This document shows, in pieces, positions 36,005 to 42,888 of a stretch of DNA of 64,000 bases (positions are counted from its first letter, which is position 1; each line of letters opens with the position of its first letter). This DNA comes from Pseudomonas sp. Tri1 (GTDB taxonomy: Bacteria > Pseudomonadota > Gammaproteobacteria > Pseudomonadales > Pseudomonadaceae). The notes beneath the pieces were generated by a model that did not search any database, was not told the origin of the DNA, and saw only the letters and a list, made by a program, of their open reading frames with translations. The stretch is taken from contig NZ_CP072913.1 in NCBI RefSeq assembly GCF_017968885.1, forward strand, positions 3,890,001 through 3,954,000. The letters are read 5' to 3'. Both the position numbers and the translations under genes were made by a program.

Positions 36005-36612
36005 ACCGCCAGCAGACGGGCTTCACCTTGCTTGAAGTCATGGTCGCGATCCTGCTGATGGCAGTGGTCAGCCTGATCGCCTGGCGCGGGCTCGACAGCG
36101 TGAGCCGGGCCGATGCGCATCTGCAGGCCAGCACCGAACAGACCGAGGCCTTGCTGCGGGTATTCAACCAGCTGGAGCGCGACGTCGCCCTGCGCGCCAG
36201 CATCGAGTTGAGCGAACCGGTAAAACCCGGGGTCGACGACACCCCTTCGAACGCCCCGCCCGCCCTCACCGTGCGCAGTACCGAAGGCCAAGGCTTCCGC
36301 CTGGACGTGATCCGCGTGGCCGCCGCCCAGGAAGGCGAATTGCAACGAGTTCGCTGGTGGCTCAAGGGCGACACACTTTATCGCGCCCAAGGCCCGGCCC
36401 GCAGCCGCTACCCATTGCCAGCGCCTGGCGCTGGAGTGGCCGTGCTCAGTGAAGTCAGCGATGCAGGGCTGCGCTTCTGGGACCAGGAAAAAGGCTGGCG
36501 CAAACTCAGCGGCAACCGCCAGGAAAACCCGCTGGGCATCGAAATCAGCCTGAGTCGGCAGACACCCCAAGGCGTCGAGAAGTATCGGCAAGTGCTGGGG
36601 CCACTGGAGTAA
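36001..36612 (+). CDS. hxcW: HxcW, minor pseudopilin (GspJ-like)
   Basis: The 203-residue prepilin begins MNRQQTG|FTLLEVMVAILLMAVVS and matches GspJ in length and in its C-terminal domain (DAGLRFWD). GspJ joins GspI and GspK in the tip complex of the pseudopilus. The ATG at 36001 overlaps the hxcU stop. It converges on vreR, with a hairpin and one REP in between. Confidence 0.9.
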   Translation: MNRQQTGFTLLEVMVAILLMAVVSLIAWRGLDSVSRADAHLQASTEQTEALLRVFNQLERDVALRASIELSEPVKPGVDDTPSNAPPALTVRSTEGQGFRLDVIRVAAAQEGELQRVRWWLKGDTLYRAQGPARSRYPLPAPGAGVAVLSEVSDAGLRFWDQEKGWRKLSGNRQENPLGIEISLSRQTPQGVEKYRQVLGPLE

Positions 36613-36620
36613 GCCAAACA

Positions 36621-36645
36621 ACACAGCCCCATGTGGGGGCTGTGT
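36621..36645 (+). terminator. Possible terminator hairpin after hxcW
   Basis: ACACAGCCCC and GGGGCTGTGT form a 10-bp GC-rich stem around a 5-base loop, nine bases after the hxcW stop. There is no T run after it, so it may be a weak terminator or an mRNA-stabilising hairpin. Confidence 0.5.
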
Positions 36646-36680
36646 GGTAACACCGGACCTTGTGAACACCCAAGGCCCAT

Positions 36681-36711
36681 GTGGGAGCGAGCCTGCTCGC
36701 GATGAGGCCCG
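36681..36711. repeat. Single REP element between hxcW and vreR
   Basis: GTGGGAGCGAGCCTGCTCGC followed by GATGAGGCC is one solitary REP copy in the convergent hxcW/vreR gap. No partner in inverted orientation was found close by. Confidence 0.8.
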
Positions 36712-36728
36712 CCCAGGCGCCACCGGAC

Positions 36729-37676
36729 TCAGCTCAACACCACCACTCCACCCGGCAACTCGGTGCATTTGGCGCCGTAGGCATCGCGGATCAGCAGCGC
36801 CACGCCCGCCAGTTGATCGAGGCGGAAACGTGCCTGGACCTTGCGCAAACCCAGTTCGCGATTGAGCAGCAACAACATGCCGGGGCGGTAGCGGTTGATT
36901 TCATCGATGACGCTGGCCAGGGTCGCGTTGTTGAACACCAGCACTTGATCGCGCCAGGCAATGGCTGCCGACACATCGGCATGCTGTGGGGTGCCGACCC
37001 GGCCAGTGTCGTAGGTCAGTTGCATGCCCGGTTCCAGGCGAAAACTCTGACCTTGCACTTGCACTTGCACGACGCCTTCCAGGCAGGTCGCGCAGACGTT
37101 CTGGTCGATGTAGCGGATATTGAACCGCGCCCGTGCCGCGCTGATCCAGCCGGCGCCAGCCTGAATGCTGACCGCCTGCGCACTGCGCCCCTGCACTTCG
37201 ATCTCACCACTGAACAATTCCAACCCTTGCCCACCGTCGGCCAGCGGACGGCGGCTGAGGCGAGTCTGAGTGTTGAGCTCCAGGCTGATGCCATCGGCCA
37301 GTTCCACCCGACGCTGTTCGCCCACGTCAGTGATGTAATCGGCGCCCAGCCCGGAAACGCCGCCAGGCACCGTGGCCCTTATCAACAGGAAACCGGCTGA
37401 CGCCGCAATCGCACCGCCCAGCAACGCCCGGCGGCCGAACTGTCGCGGTGCCTGCAACGCCTGGGCCGCCGGTTGCAGCCCCTGCCACAGCGCCTTGGCC
37501 TGTTCGAAGGCTCGCGCATGGTCGGGGCTTTGCTCACACCATTGGCGCAAGGCCCGGGCATCGGCCACGGTGGCGCGTCCCGAGGTCAGCAGGATCAGCC
37601 AATCTCGGGCCTCGCTGTCCAGTCGGGCCTGGGGCGTGGCGTCAGGGGAAGCGATGCTGAAGATGTTCAAGCGCAC
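36729..37676 (-). CDS. vreR: VreR, FecR-type anti-sigma factor
   Basis: The 315-residue protein is a cell-surface-signalling sigma regulator. The N-terminal cytoplasmic part (residues 1-80) has the conserved tryptophans and the SPDHARAFEQAKALW segment that contacts the sigma factor. One membrane helix lies at about residues 84-100, followed by a periplasmic FecR domain and a C-terminal STN-like part that receives the signal from VreA. The start is GTG at 37674-37676. It lies 31 bases downstream of vreI in the same direction. In the Vre (PUMA3) system of P. aeruginosa it controls VreI. Confidence 0.92.
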   Translation of the reverse strand: MRLNIFSIASPDATPQARLDSEARDWLILLTSGRATVADARALRQWCEQSPDHARAFEQAKALWQGLQPAAQALQAPRQFGRRALLGGAIAASAGFLLIRATVPGGVSGLGADYITDVGEQRRVELADGISLELNTQTRLSRRPLADGGQGLELFSGEIEVQGRSAQAVSIQAGAGWISAARARFNIRYIDQNVCATCLEGVVQVQVQGQSFRLEPGMQLTYDTGRVGTPQHADVSAAIAWRDQVLVFNNATLASVIDEINRYRPGMLLLLNRELGLRKVQARFRLDQLAGVALLIRDAYGAKCTELPGGVVVLS

Positions 37677-37707
37677 ACATACTCACGAATTAGTCTGGTC
37701 TCTACTC

Positions 37708-38253
37708 TCAAGACGGTTTTCCCGCGCCGGGACCGAACCGCTGAATGACTTTTCTTTCCAGGCGCTGGGCGCAATGTCCCAGTGCGGCCTTGATTTCCTT
37801 CTCTACCATGCGCGTGGAAATACCAAAGCGCTGGGAGATTTCCAGGTGTGGCGCTTCCTCCAGGCGCGCCGCGATAAAAATCTTGCGGCGCCGTGCCGGC
37901 AGTTCATACAAAGCCTTGAGCAGGACCTGCAGCTCCTTCTGCCCGCCCACCACCCGGGCCGGATCCAGGGCCTCATCGCAGACCTGCAGCAACTCCTCGA
38001 TTTCGTCGCCAGTGAGCAGACGCGCATCGGCTTGCCGACGATCGGCGGCAATGTTCAGGGCCATGCGATACAAATAGGCGTTGGGCTGGGCAATGTCCGG
38101 CGTGTCGACCATGCGATCGACCCGCAGGTAGGTTTCATGCAGCACGTCGTTGGCCAGTTCCTCGGAGCCCAGGCGTCGGCGCAGCCGCACCTTGAAATCC
38201 TCGTAGGAGGTGAGGAACAACTTGACCATCGGGCTGCGACCTGTGTCTTTCAT
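37708..38253 (-). CDS. vreI: VreI, ECF sigma factor
   Basis: The 181-residue protein is an iron-starvation-type ECF sigma factor with region 2 (NDVLHETYLRVDRMVDTP, NAYLYRMALNIAADRRR-like) and region 4 (ELPARRRKIFIAARLEEAPH followed by a helix-turn-helix). I start at ATG 38251-38253, which overlaps the vreA stop by four bases. In P. aeruginosa VreI drives hxc, lapA and pdtA-type genes at low phosphate together with PhoB, so those genes in this window are the expected targets. Confidence 0.93.
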   Translation of the reverse strand: MKDTGRSPMVKLFLTSYEDFKVRLRRRLGSEELANDVLHETYLRVDRMVDTPDIAQPNAYLYRMALNIAADRRQADARLLTGDEIEELLQVCDEALDPARVVGGQKELQVLLKALYELPARRRKIFIAARLEEAPHLEISQRFGISTRMVEKEIKAALGHCAQRLERKVIQRFGPGAGKPS

Positions 38254-38948
38254 CGCCCGGACACCCCTTCCCCTGCTGTGCATTCCATGCTTTTTCCTGA
38301 TGAATCGGGTAACAAAAGCAGGGTCACCGGCTGGCGTAGCGAACTGGGCGCCGGGCGGTCGATCCTGAGGTTTTGCAAACTGTTGACCAAGGTCCTGTCA
38401 CGCATCAGATCGCCGGTGGAACTGACCAGGCGGCTATGCTGAACCACGCCGTCGCGGCCGATCCACACTTGCAGCACCGCCCGAAAACTGCCTGGGCGGG
38501 TCAGCGGTGAACGACATAAGTTGCGCTGGATGACCGCCTGGATCGTCGCTGCGTAATTACTGTCACTCAAGCCCGGGGTGACGCCGGGAGGCAGCGGTAC
38601 CTCACGGACCCGCACCGGCTGCAACGTGAACGCATCCGCCCGGGCGTACTGCGCAGCAAGCCCGGTGCCGCTGAGCAACACATTCAACCCTTGGGAGGGT
38701 GTGAACCGCCCCTGGACTCCCAGCGTGTGGCGCCGGCTCGATAACTGGTGGTCGACCAGTACCGCCATGCCCGTCGCACGGCTGAACAACTCCAATGCCG
38801 TGGTCAATTCCTGGGGCGCGATGTCCAGGTCCACCAGGTCGGCCGCCTGGGCCGGCCCGGTCAGCAGACACGACCACACTACCAGCCATCCCAAGGGCGC
38901 CCAGGTCAATCCACGTCTGCGCCCGCCCCCGGCTCTGCCCTGCTGCAC
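38250..38948 (-). CDS. vreA: VreA, receptor-like signalling protein without a beta-barrel
   Basis: The 232-residue periplasmic protein has a signal peptide ending PAQA (about residue 35), an STN signalling domain as in FecA-type receptors (about 38-107) and a TonB C-terminal-like domain (about 130-214), but no TonB-dependent beta-barrel. This unusual plan is that of P. aeruginosa VreA, the sensor of the PUMA3 system. The start is a GTG at 38946-38948, because an in-frame stop lies eight codons upstream with no other start between. A PHO-box-like site lies 43 bases upstream. It is the first gene of vreAIR. Confidence 0.88.
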   Translation of the reverse strand: MQQGRAGGGRRRGLTWAPLGWLVVWSCLLTGPAQAADLVDLDIAPQELTTALELFSRATGMAVLVDHQLSSRRHTLGVQGRFTPSQGLNVLLSGTGLAAQYARADAFTLQPVRVREVPLPPGVTPGLSDSNYAATIQAVIQRNLCRSPLTRPGSFRAVLQVWIGRDGVVQHSRLVSSTGDLMRDRTLVNSLQNLRIDRPAPSSLRQPVTLLLLPDSSGKSMECTAGEGVSGR

Positions 38949-38990
38949 GACTGACGTATCCGTTGAAAACCGTCATCCTGAGGGGAGTTT

Positions 38991-39008
38991 ATGAATGTCG
39001 TATGACAA
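38991..39008 (-). promoter_or_regulatory. PHO-box-like site upstream of vreA
   Basis: Read on the minus strand, TTGTCAT-ACGA-CATTCAT has two half sites with a 4-base spacer, matching CTGTCAT-N4-CTGTCAT at 6 of 7 and 5 of 7 positions. It lies 43 bases before the vreA GTG and 80 bases before the divergent small secreted protein gene, so PhoB could act on both. Confidence 0.6.
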
Positions 39009-39087
39009 CTGATACAAATCCTGCGGGCCGCACTAGACTGATGCCCTGACAACGAACCGTCCTCTGTGGCGGGCCAGGAGGTCGGTG

Positions 39088-39429
39088 ATGAAACAGTGGA
39101 TGAAGATGATCGCAGGCCTCGGACTGCTCATGGCCCTGCCCTGGGCCCAGGCCGAAGAGGCGCCGGCGTGCATCGAGGTGACTGTCGGCGGCTACAAGAC
39201 CCCGGACTACAACTGCCTGAGCCGGCAGATGGGCAACGACCCACAGGCCGCGACTGCGGCGCAACACGCCCAGGACGCCATGAACGTGCCGGTCAACGAA
39301 CGCGCACCGAGCAGCATCGGCCTGGCGACCCCGGCGGCCACCGGCGTGCGCATGGGCAATACCTTCGGCACCTCGGTCAAGCCGCAAAGGCCGCCGGCTA
39401 CCTCGGGGACCTCGCCGCTGCCCAAGTAA
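39088..39429 (+). CDS. Small secreted protein of unknown function, divergent from vreA
   Basis: The product has 113 residues. A signal peptide (MKQWMKMIAGLGLLMALPWAQA) is followed by a short mature protein with two cysteines (PACIEV and YNCLSRQ) that could form one disulfide, and a low-complexity Pro/Thr/Ser-rich tail. I do not recognise the family. AGGAGG at 39076-39081 fixes the start at ATG 39088. It shares a 139-base regulatory gap with vreA, including a PHO-box-like site, so a link to phosphate starvation or Vre signalling is likely by context only. Confidence 0.8.
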   Translation: MKQWMKMIAGLGLLMALPWAQAEEAPACIEVTVGGYKTPDYNCLSRQMGNDPQAATAAQHAQDAMNVPVNERAPSSIGLATPAATGVRMGNTFGTSVKPQRPPATSGTSPLPK

Positions 39430-39475
39430 CGACGACACAAAAGCAGCTCGCCACAGTCTCCTTCAGGATTGGCAA

Positions 39476-39916
39476 TCAAGCGCTGGGACTCTGACGAAAA
39501 CTCACCGCCAGTCGGTTCCAGCTGTTGATGGTGCTGATCGCCAGGGTCAGGTCCACCAGTTCCTCTTCGCTGAACTCGGCACGGGCCTGGGCATACACCT
39601 CATCCGGCACCTGGCTTTCAGCCAACAGCGTCACCGCCTCGGTCCAGGCCAGGGCGGCGCGTTCTCGGGGGGTAAAAAAGCCACTGTCGCGCCATACCGC
39701 CACGGCGTAAAGACGCCGCTCGGTCTCGCCCAGGCGACGCGCATCGACCGAATGCATGTCGGTGCAAAAAGCGCAGCCGTTGAGTTGCGAGGCACGGATC
39801 TTGATCAGGTGCAACAGCGCCGGTTCGATACTCAGGCGGCTGGTCAAGGCTTCCAGGCCGATCATGGCTTTCATCGCCCCGGGGGACGCACTGTAGTAAT
39901 CCAGACGCGGGCTCAT
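39476..39916 (-). CDS. AhpD-like carboxymuconolactone-decarboxylase-family protein
   Basis: The 146-residue protein has the CAFCTDMH motif (CxxC with a histidine four residues on) of the AhpD/CMD alkylhydroperoxidase-like family, preceded by the usual ELASLRIS-type helix (LIKIRASQLNG). Members use the two cysteines in peroxide reduction or carry the fold with other roles; the substrate is unknown. I start at ATG 39914-39916 with GGAG upstream; the frame stays open further up to 40099 but without a good start site. The gene is divergent from a MocR-type regulator, a common pairing. Confidence 0.85.
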   Translation of the reverse strand: MSPRLDYYSASPGAMKAMIGLEALTSRLSIEPALLHLIKIRASQLNGCAFCTDMHSVDARRLGETERRLYAVAVWRDSGFFTPRERAALAWTEAVTLLAESQVPDEVYAQARAEFSEEELVDLTLAISTINSWNRLAVSFRQSPSA

Positions 39917-40119
39917 GGCGGGCTCCGTAGCGATCGAGACCTTTACGGTAGACCTCGGGGTCAGTGAGCGGCAGGTCCAATTCATCGAAAAAATCAGAGC
40001 CACCCCATCCCATACCAATGGACGGGATTTTCCCCACGCAACTTCTATGCAGTCGCACAATGCGAGTAATCTTGCGCCTTTGACGCTGCCGCCAAACAAT
40101 CGCCCAGGAGCTTGCGGGT

Positions 40120-41553
40120 ATGGAACTTCATGTTGTCATCAACGGCCGCAAGGACCTGGCGGGTCAGTTGTATCAACAATTACGCAGCGCTATTGAAAGT
40201 GGTCGCCTGGCCGCCGGCACGCAACTGCCGCCCAGCCGCCTGCTCGCCGAACAACTGGGTGTTTCGCGCAAGACCGTTTCCGACACCTACGCCCAACTGA
40301 CCTACGAAAACTTCCTCACCGGGATCATTGGCAAAGGCACTTACGTCAATGCACGACCGGCCAGGATCGTGCGCAAACAAAGCCATCGCGAGCTGGCCGG
40401 TGCCGACGTCGTCGAGGCCTGGCGCAGCATGCCGCACCTGATGCGCCATCCCACCCTCGAAGGGGCATTGCGTTACGACTTCATCGGTGGCGCCACCGGC
40501 AAGGGCCAGTTCCCCCTCGACGACTGGCGCCGCTGCACCGCCCACGCCCTGCGCCAGATCGCCAGCGCCAAAGGCTTCTATAGCCAGCCCGAAGGCTTGC
40601 CGGCGCTGCGCAATGCCATTGCCCGACACATCGCGTTTTCCCGCGGAGTCAATTGTCAGGATGACGATGTGGTGGTGTGCAACGGCGCACAACAGGCCCT
40701 GGACCTGATCTCGCGGGTGTTGACCCGGCCAGGCAGCCTGGTGGCCATGGAAGATCCGGGGTATCCGCCGGCGCGACTGTTGTTTGGCTCCCACGGCGCC
40801 ACGGTGGCTGGGGTGCCGGTGGACGATCAGGGCATGCGCGTGGAGCTGATCCCCGACGGCACGCGGCTGATTTATGTGACGCCCTCCCACCAGTTCCCCC
40901 TGGGCATGCCCATGAGCCAAGCCCGCCGCGAGGCCTTGCTGGCGCGGGCCTATGAGCTGGGGGCGATCATCATCGAAGACGACTACGACAGCGAATTCCG
41001 CTACGAAGGCCGCCCCGCCGATTCACTGCAGAGCATGGACGAGCGCGGGATCGTCGCGTACGTCGGGACCTTTTCCAAGACCCTGCTGCCAGAGCTGCGC
41101 CTCGGCTACGCTATCTTGCCGCCAGCGATTCTCGAGGCGGTGATCCTGGCCAAGCGCCTGACCGACCAGCACACCTCCACCCTGCCCCAATGGGCATTGG
41201 CCAAGTTCATCGCCGAGGGCTGCCTGCTCAAGCACATCCGTCGCTGCCACACGCTCTATGCTGGCCGGCGTGAGCGGCTCCTGGCACGCATGGCCGGGGA
41301 CTTGTCGCCCTGGTTCGAGGCCGTGCCCACCACCGCAGGCTTCCACATGGCGGTCCTGTGCAAGGTGCCGATCGATCTGGCCCTGGTGATCGACCTGGCG
41401 AAAAAGGCCGAAGTCGGGCTCTACAGCCTCGCTGGTTTTTTCAACGAGGCCCCGGTGCGACCGGGTCTGTTCTTCGGTTTTGGCGCCATCGAAACCCTCG
41501 ATATCGACATCGCCCTCGATCGCTTGCGGGACATCCTGCAACAAATGGCCTGA
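40120..41553 (+). CDS. MocR-type (GntR plus aminotransferase domain) transcription regulator
   Basis: The 477-residue protein has an N-terminal winged helix-turn-helix (about residues 10-75, LPPSRLLAEQLGVSRKTV) joined to a fold-type I aminotransferase-like domain. The latter keeps the EDDYDSEFRY and GTFSKTLLPELRLGY motifs, where the lysine is expected to hold pyridoxal phosphate. Such regulators bind PLP or amines and often act on the divergent neighbour, here the AhpD-like gene 203 bases away. CAGGAG precedes the ATG. The ligand is not evident. Confidence 0.9.
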   Translation: MELHVVINGRKDLAGQLYQQLRSAIESGRLAAGTQLPPSRLLAEQLGVSRKTVSDTYAQLTYENFLTGIIGKGTYVNARPARIVRKQSHRELAGADVVEAWRSMPHLMRHPTLEGALRYDFIGGATGKGQFPLDDWRRCTAHALRQIASAKGFYSQPEGLPALRNAIARHIAFSRGVNCQDDDVVVCNGAQQALDLISRVLTRPGSLVAMEDPGYPPARLLFGSHGATVAGVPVDDQGMRVELIPDGTRLIYVTPSHQFPLGMPMSQARREALLARAYELGAIIIEDDYDSEFRYEGRPADSLQSMDERGIVAYVGTFSKTLLPELRLGYAILPPAILEAVILAKRLTDQHTSTLPQWALAKFIAEGCLLKHIRRCHTLYAGRRERLLARMAGDLSPWFEAVPTTAGFHMAVLCKVPIDLALVIDLAKKAEVGLYSLAGFFNEAPVRPGLFFGFGAIETLDIDIALDRLRDILQQMA

Positions 41554-41675
41554 GGGATTGGACTGGGCATTTATCCGCCCATTGGCTGTTTGAGCCTCGT
41601 CCCGACAGGCCTATCCTGCACGGGTGTCATGGATTATCGAGAAACCTCGTCCGACTTGATTCAGGAGCCTGAACA

Positions 41676-41969
41676 ATGTCTCGCCAAGTGATCAATACCG
41701 TACAGGTGCAAGCCGCCGCCGGTCGCTCGGAAGAACTCGGCCGGCAGTTGCAGCAAATCGTCGAAACCCTGCGTGCGCAGCCGGGGTGCGATGCGTACAT
41801 GGTCGACCGTTGCCCGGAGGATGGCGACCGCTGGAACGTCAGCGCCCGCTGGCAATCGGAAGCGGCGATGCAAGCCCATTTCAATTGCCCCGAAGTGCAG
41901 GGTTTTATCGGCCTGATCGATAACCGCCTGGCTCGCAGCGTGGATTTCAATAGTTTCCCGATCGTCTGA
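41676..41969 (+). CDS. Antibiotic-biosynthesis-monooxygenase (ABM) domain protein
   Basis: The 97-residue protein is a single ABM ferredoxin-like domain (VNTVQVQAAAGRSEEL, LRAQPGCDAYMVDRC, WQSEAAMQAHFNC). This fold often acts as a small cofactor-free monooxygenase or quinone-binding protein, and the specific role cannot be told. CAGGAG lies 8 bases before the ATG. It follows the MocR gene by 122 bases in the same direction but may have its own promoter. Confidence 0.8.
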   Translation: MSRQVINTVQVQAAAGRSEELGRQLQQIVETLRAQPGCDAYMVDRCPEDGDRWNVSARWQSEAAMQAHFNCPEVQGFIGLIDNRLARSVDFNSFPIV

Positions 41970-42016
41970 GCCCGCGGTCTATTCCTGTCTGGGCCACTGA
42001 GCCAAGCACTTCATTC

Positions 42017-42149
42017 TGTGGCGAGGGAGCTTGCTCCCGCTCGGCTGCGCAGCAGATGCAAGACGGTCAACACGATGAGGCTGATGGGGCGCACCGCCTA
42101 TGTCTTGGGGCGGCTTCGCCACCCAGCGGGAGCAAGCTCCCTCGCCACA
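42017..42149. repeat. Inverted REP-like pair
   Basis: TGTGGCGAGGGAGCTTGCTC at the left and GAGCAAGCTCCCTCGCCACA at the right are perfect 20-base inverted copies around a 93-base spacer. They occupy much of the 334-base gap between the ABM and cupin genes. The rest of the gap shows nothing else I can support. Confidence 0.88.
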
Positions 42150-42303
42150 ACATCACAAACCAGCCAGTTGCGTCATCGGCCCTGCAATTGGTCTACCCAC
42201 CTTCCGAAAGATTGGACGTTTGTTTGCCCCACCGTCGGGCTTAGGGTGAATCCATCGCCGCGACCATGCGGACTCACCCCAAACTCACGAAGGTCACCTT
42301 GCC

Positions 42304-42708
42304 ATGAAAGCCCTCTATCTGATCGCCGCCTTCTGCCTGCTGCCCATGACCCAGACCTACGCCCACGAAGCGGCACCTTCGGAAAAGGTCACGGTGTTGC
42401 AGGAGCAAATGCTGAAGAACCTGCCGGGTAAAAAAGCCATGATGCTGACCGTCGACTATGCCCCGGGCCAGTCGTCCATCGCCCACAAACATGAGGGCAC
42501 GGCCATGGCCTATGTGCTCGAAGGCGCCATCACCTCCCAGGTCAAGGGCGAGCCCGCGATTACCTACAAGGCCGGGGAATTCTGGTACGAAGCCGCGGGG
42601 TCCGAGCATCTGGTTTCGAAGAATGCCAGCGCGACCGAACCGGCGAAGTTGCTGGTGTTCATGGTGATGGGTGAGGACGAGGCGGTGTTGATTCCATTGA
42701 AAAACTGA
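42304..42708 (+). CDS. Secreted cupin-domain protein
   Basis: The 134-residue protein has a signal peptide ending QTYA (about residue 20) and a single cupin barrel with metal-binding histidines in IAHKHEGTAMAYVLEG and the second motif PAITYKAGEFWYEAAGSEH. This is a small conserved periplasmic cupin family; the substrate is unknown. No close functional partner is obvious, although cupins often accompany AhpD-like proteins and MocR regulators such as those 2.4 kb upstream. Confidence 0.82.
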   Translation: MKALYLIAAFCLLPMTQTYAHEAAPSEKVTVLQEQMLKNLPGKKAMMLTVDYAPGQSSIAHKHEGTAMAYVLEGAITSQVKGEPAITYKAGEFWYEAAGSEHLVSKNASATEPAKLLVFMVMGEDEAVLIPLKN

Positions 42709-42727
42709 CCATGGCAATGGCGGACCT

Positions 42728-42815
42728 GTGGGAGCGAGCTTGCTCGCGATGGCGGTGTATCAGTCAAGTTCAATGTCGCTGACCCACCGCTATCGCGAGC
42801 AAGCTCGCTCCCACA
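42728..42815. repeat. REP pair between cupin gene and gdhB
   Basis: GTGGGAGCGAGCTTGCTCGC and GCGAGCAAGCTCGCTCCCAC are perfect inverted copies around a short spacer, in the convergent gap before the gdhB terminator. Confidence 0.9.
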
Positions 42816-42837
42816 GGGGATCTTGTACAAAACTCCC

Positions 42838-42874
42838 AAAAAAAAGCCCCGCATCTCTCGATGCGGGGCTTTTT
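42838..42874. terminator. Bidirectional Rho-independent terminator after gdhB and the cupin gene
   Basis: AGCCCCGCAT and ATGCGGGGCT form a 10-bp stem with a 6-base loop, with a run of A on the left and T on the right, so it can work in both directions. It lies 15 bases past the gdhB stop. Confidence 0.93.
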
Positions 42875-42888
42875 CATTCAACGCAGGA

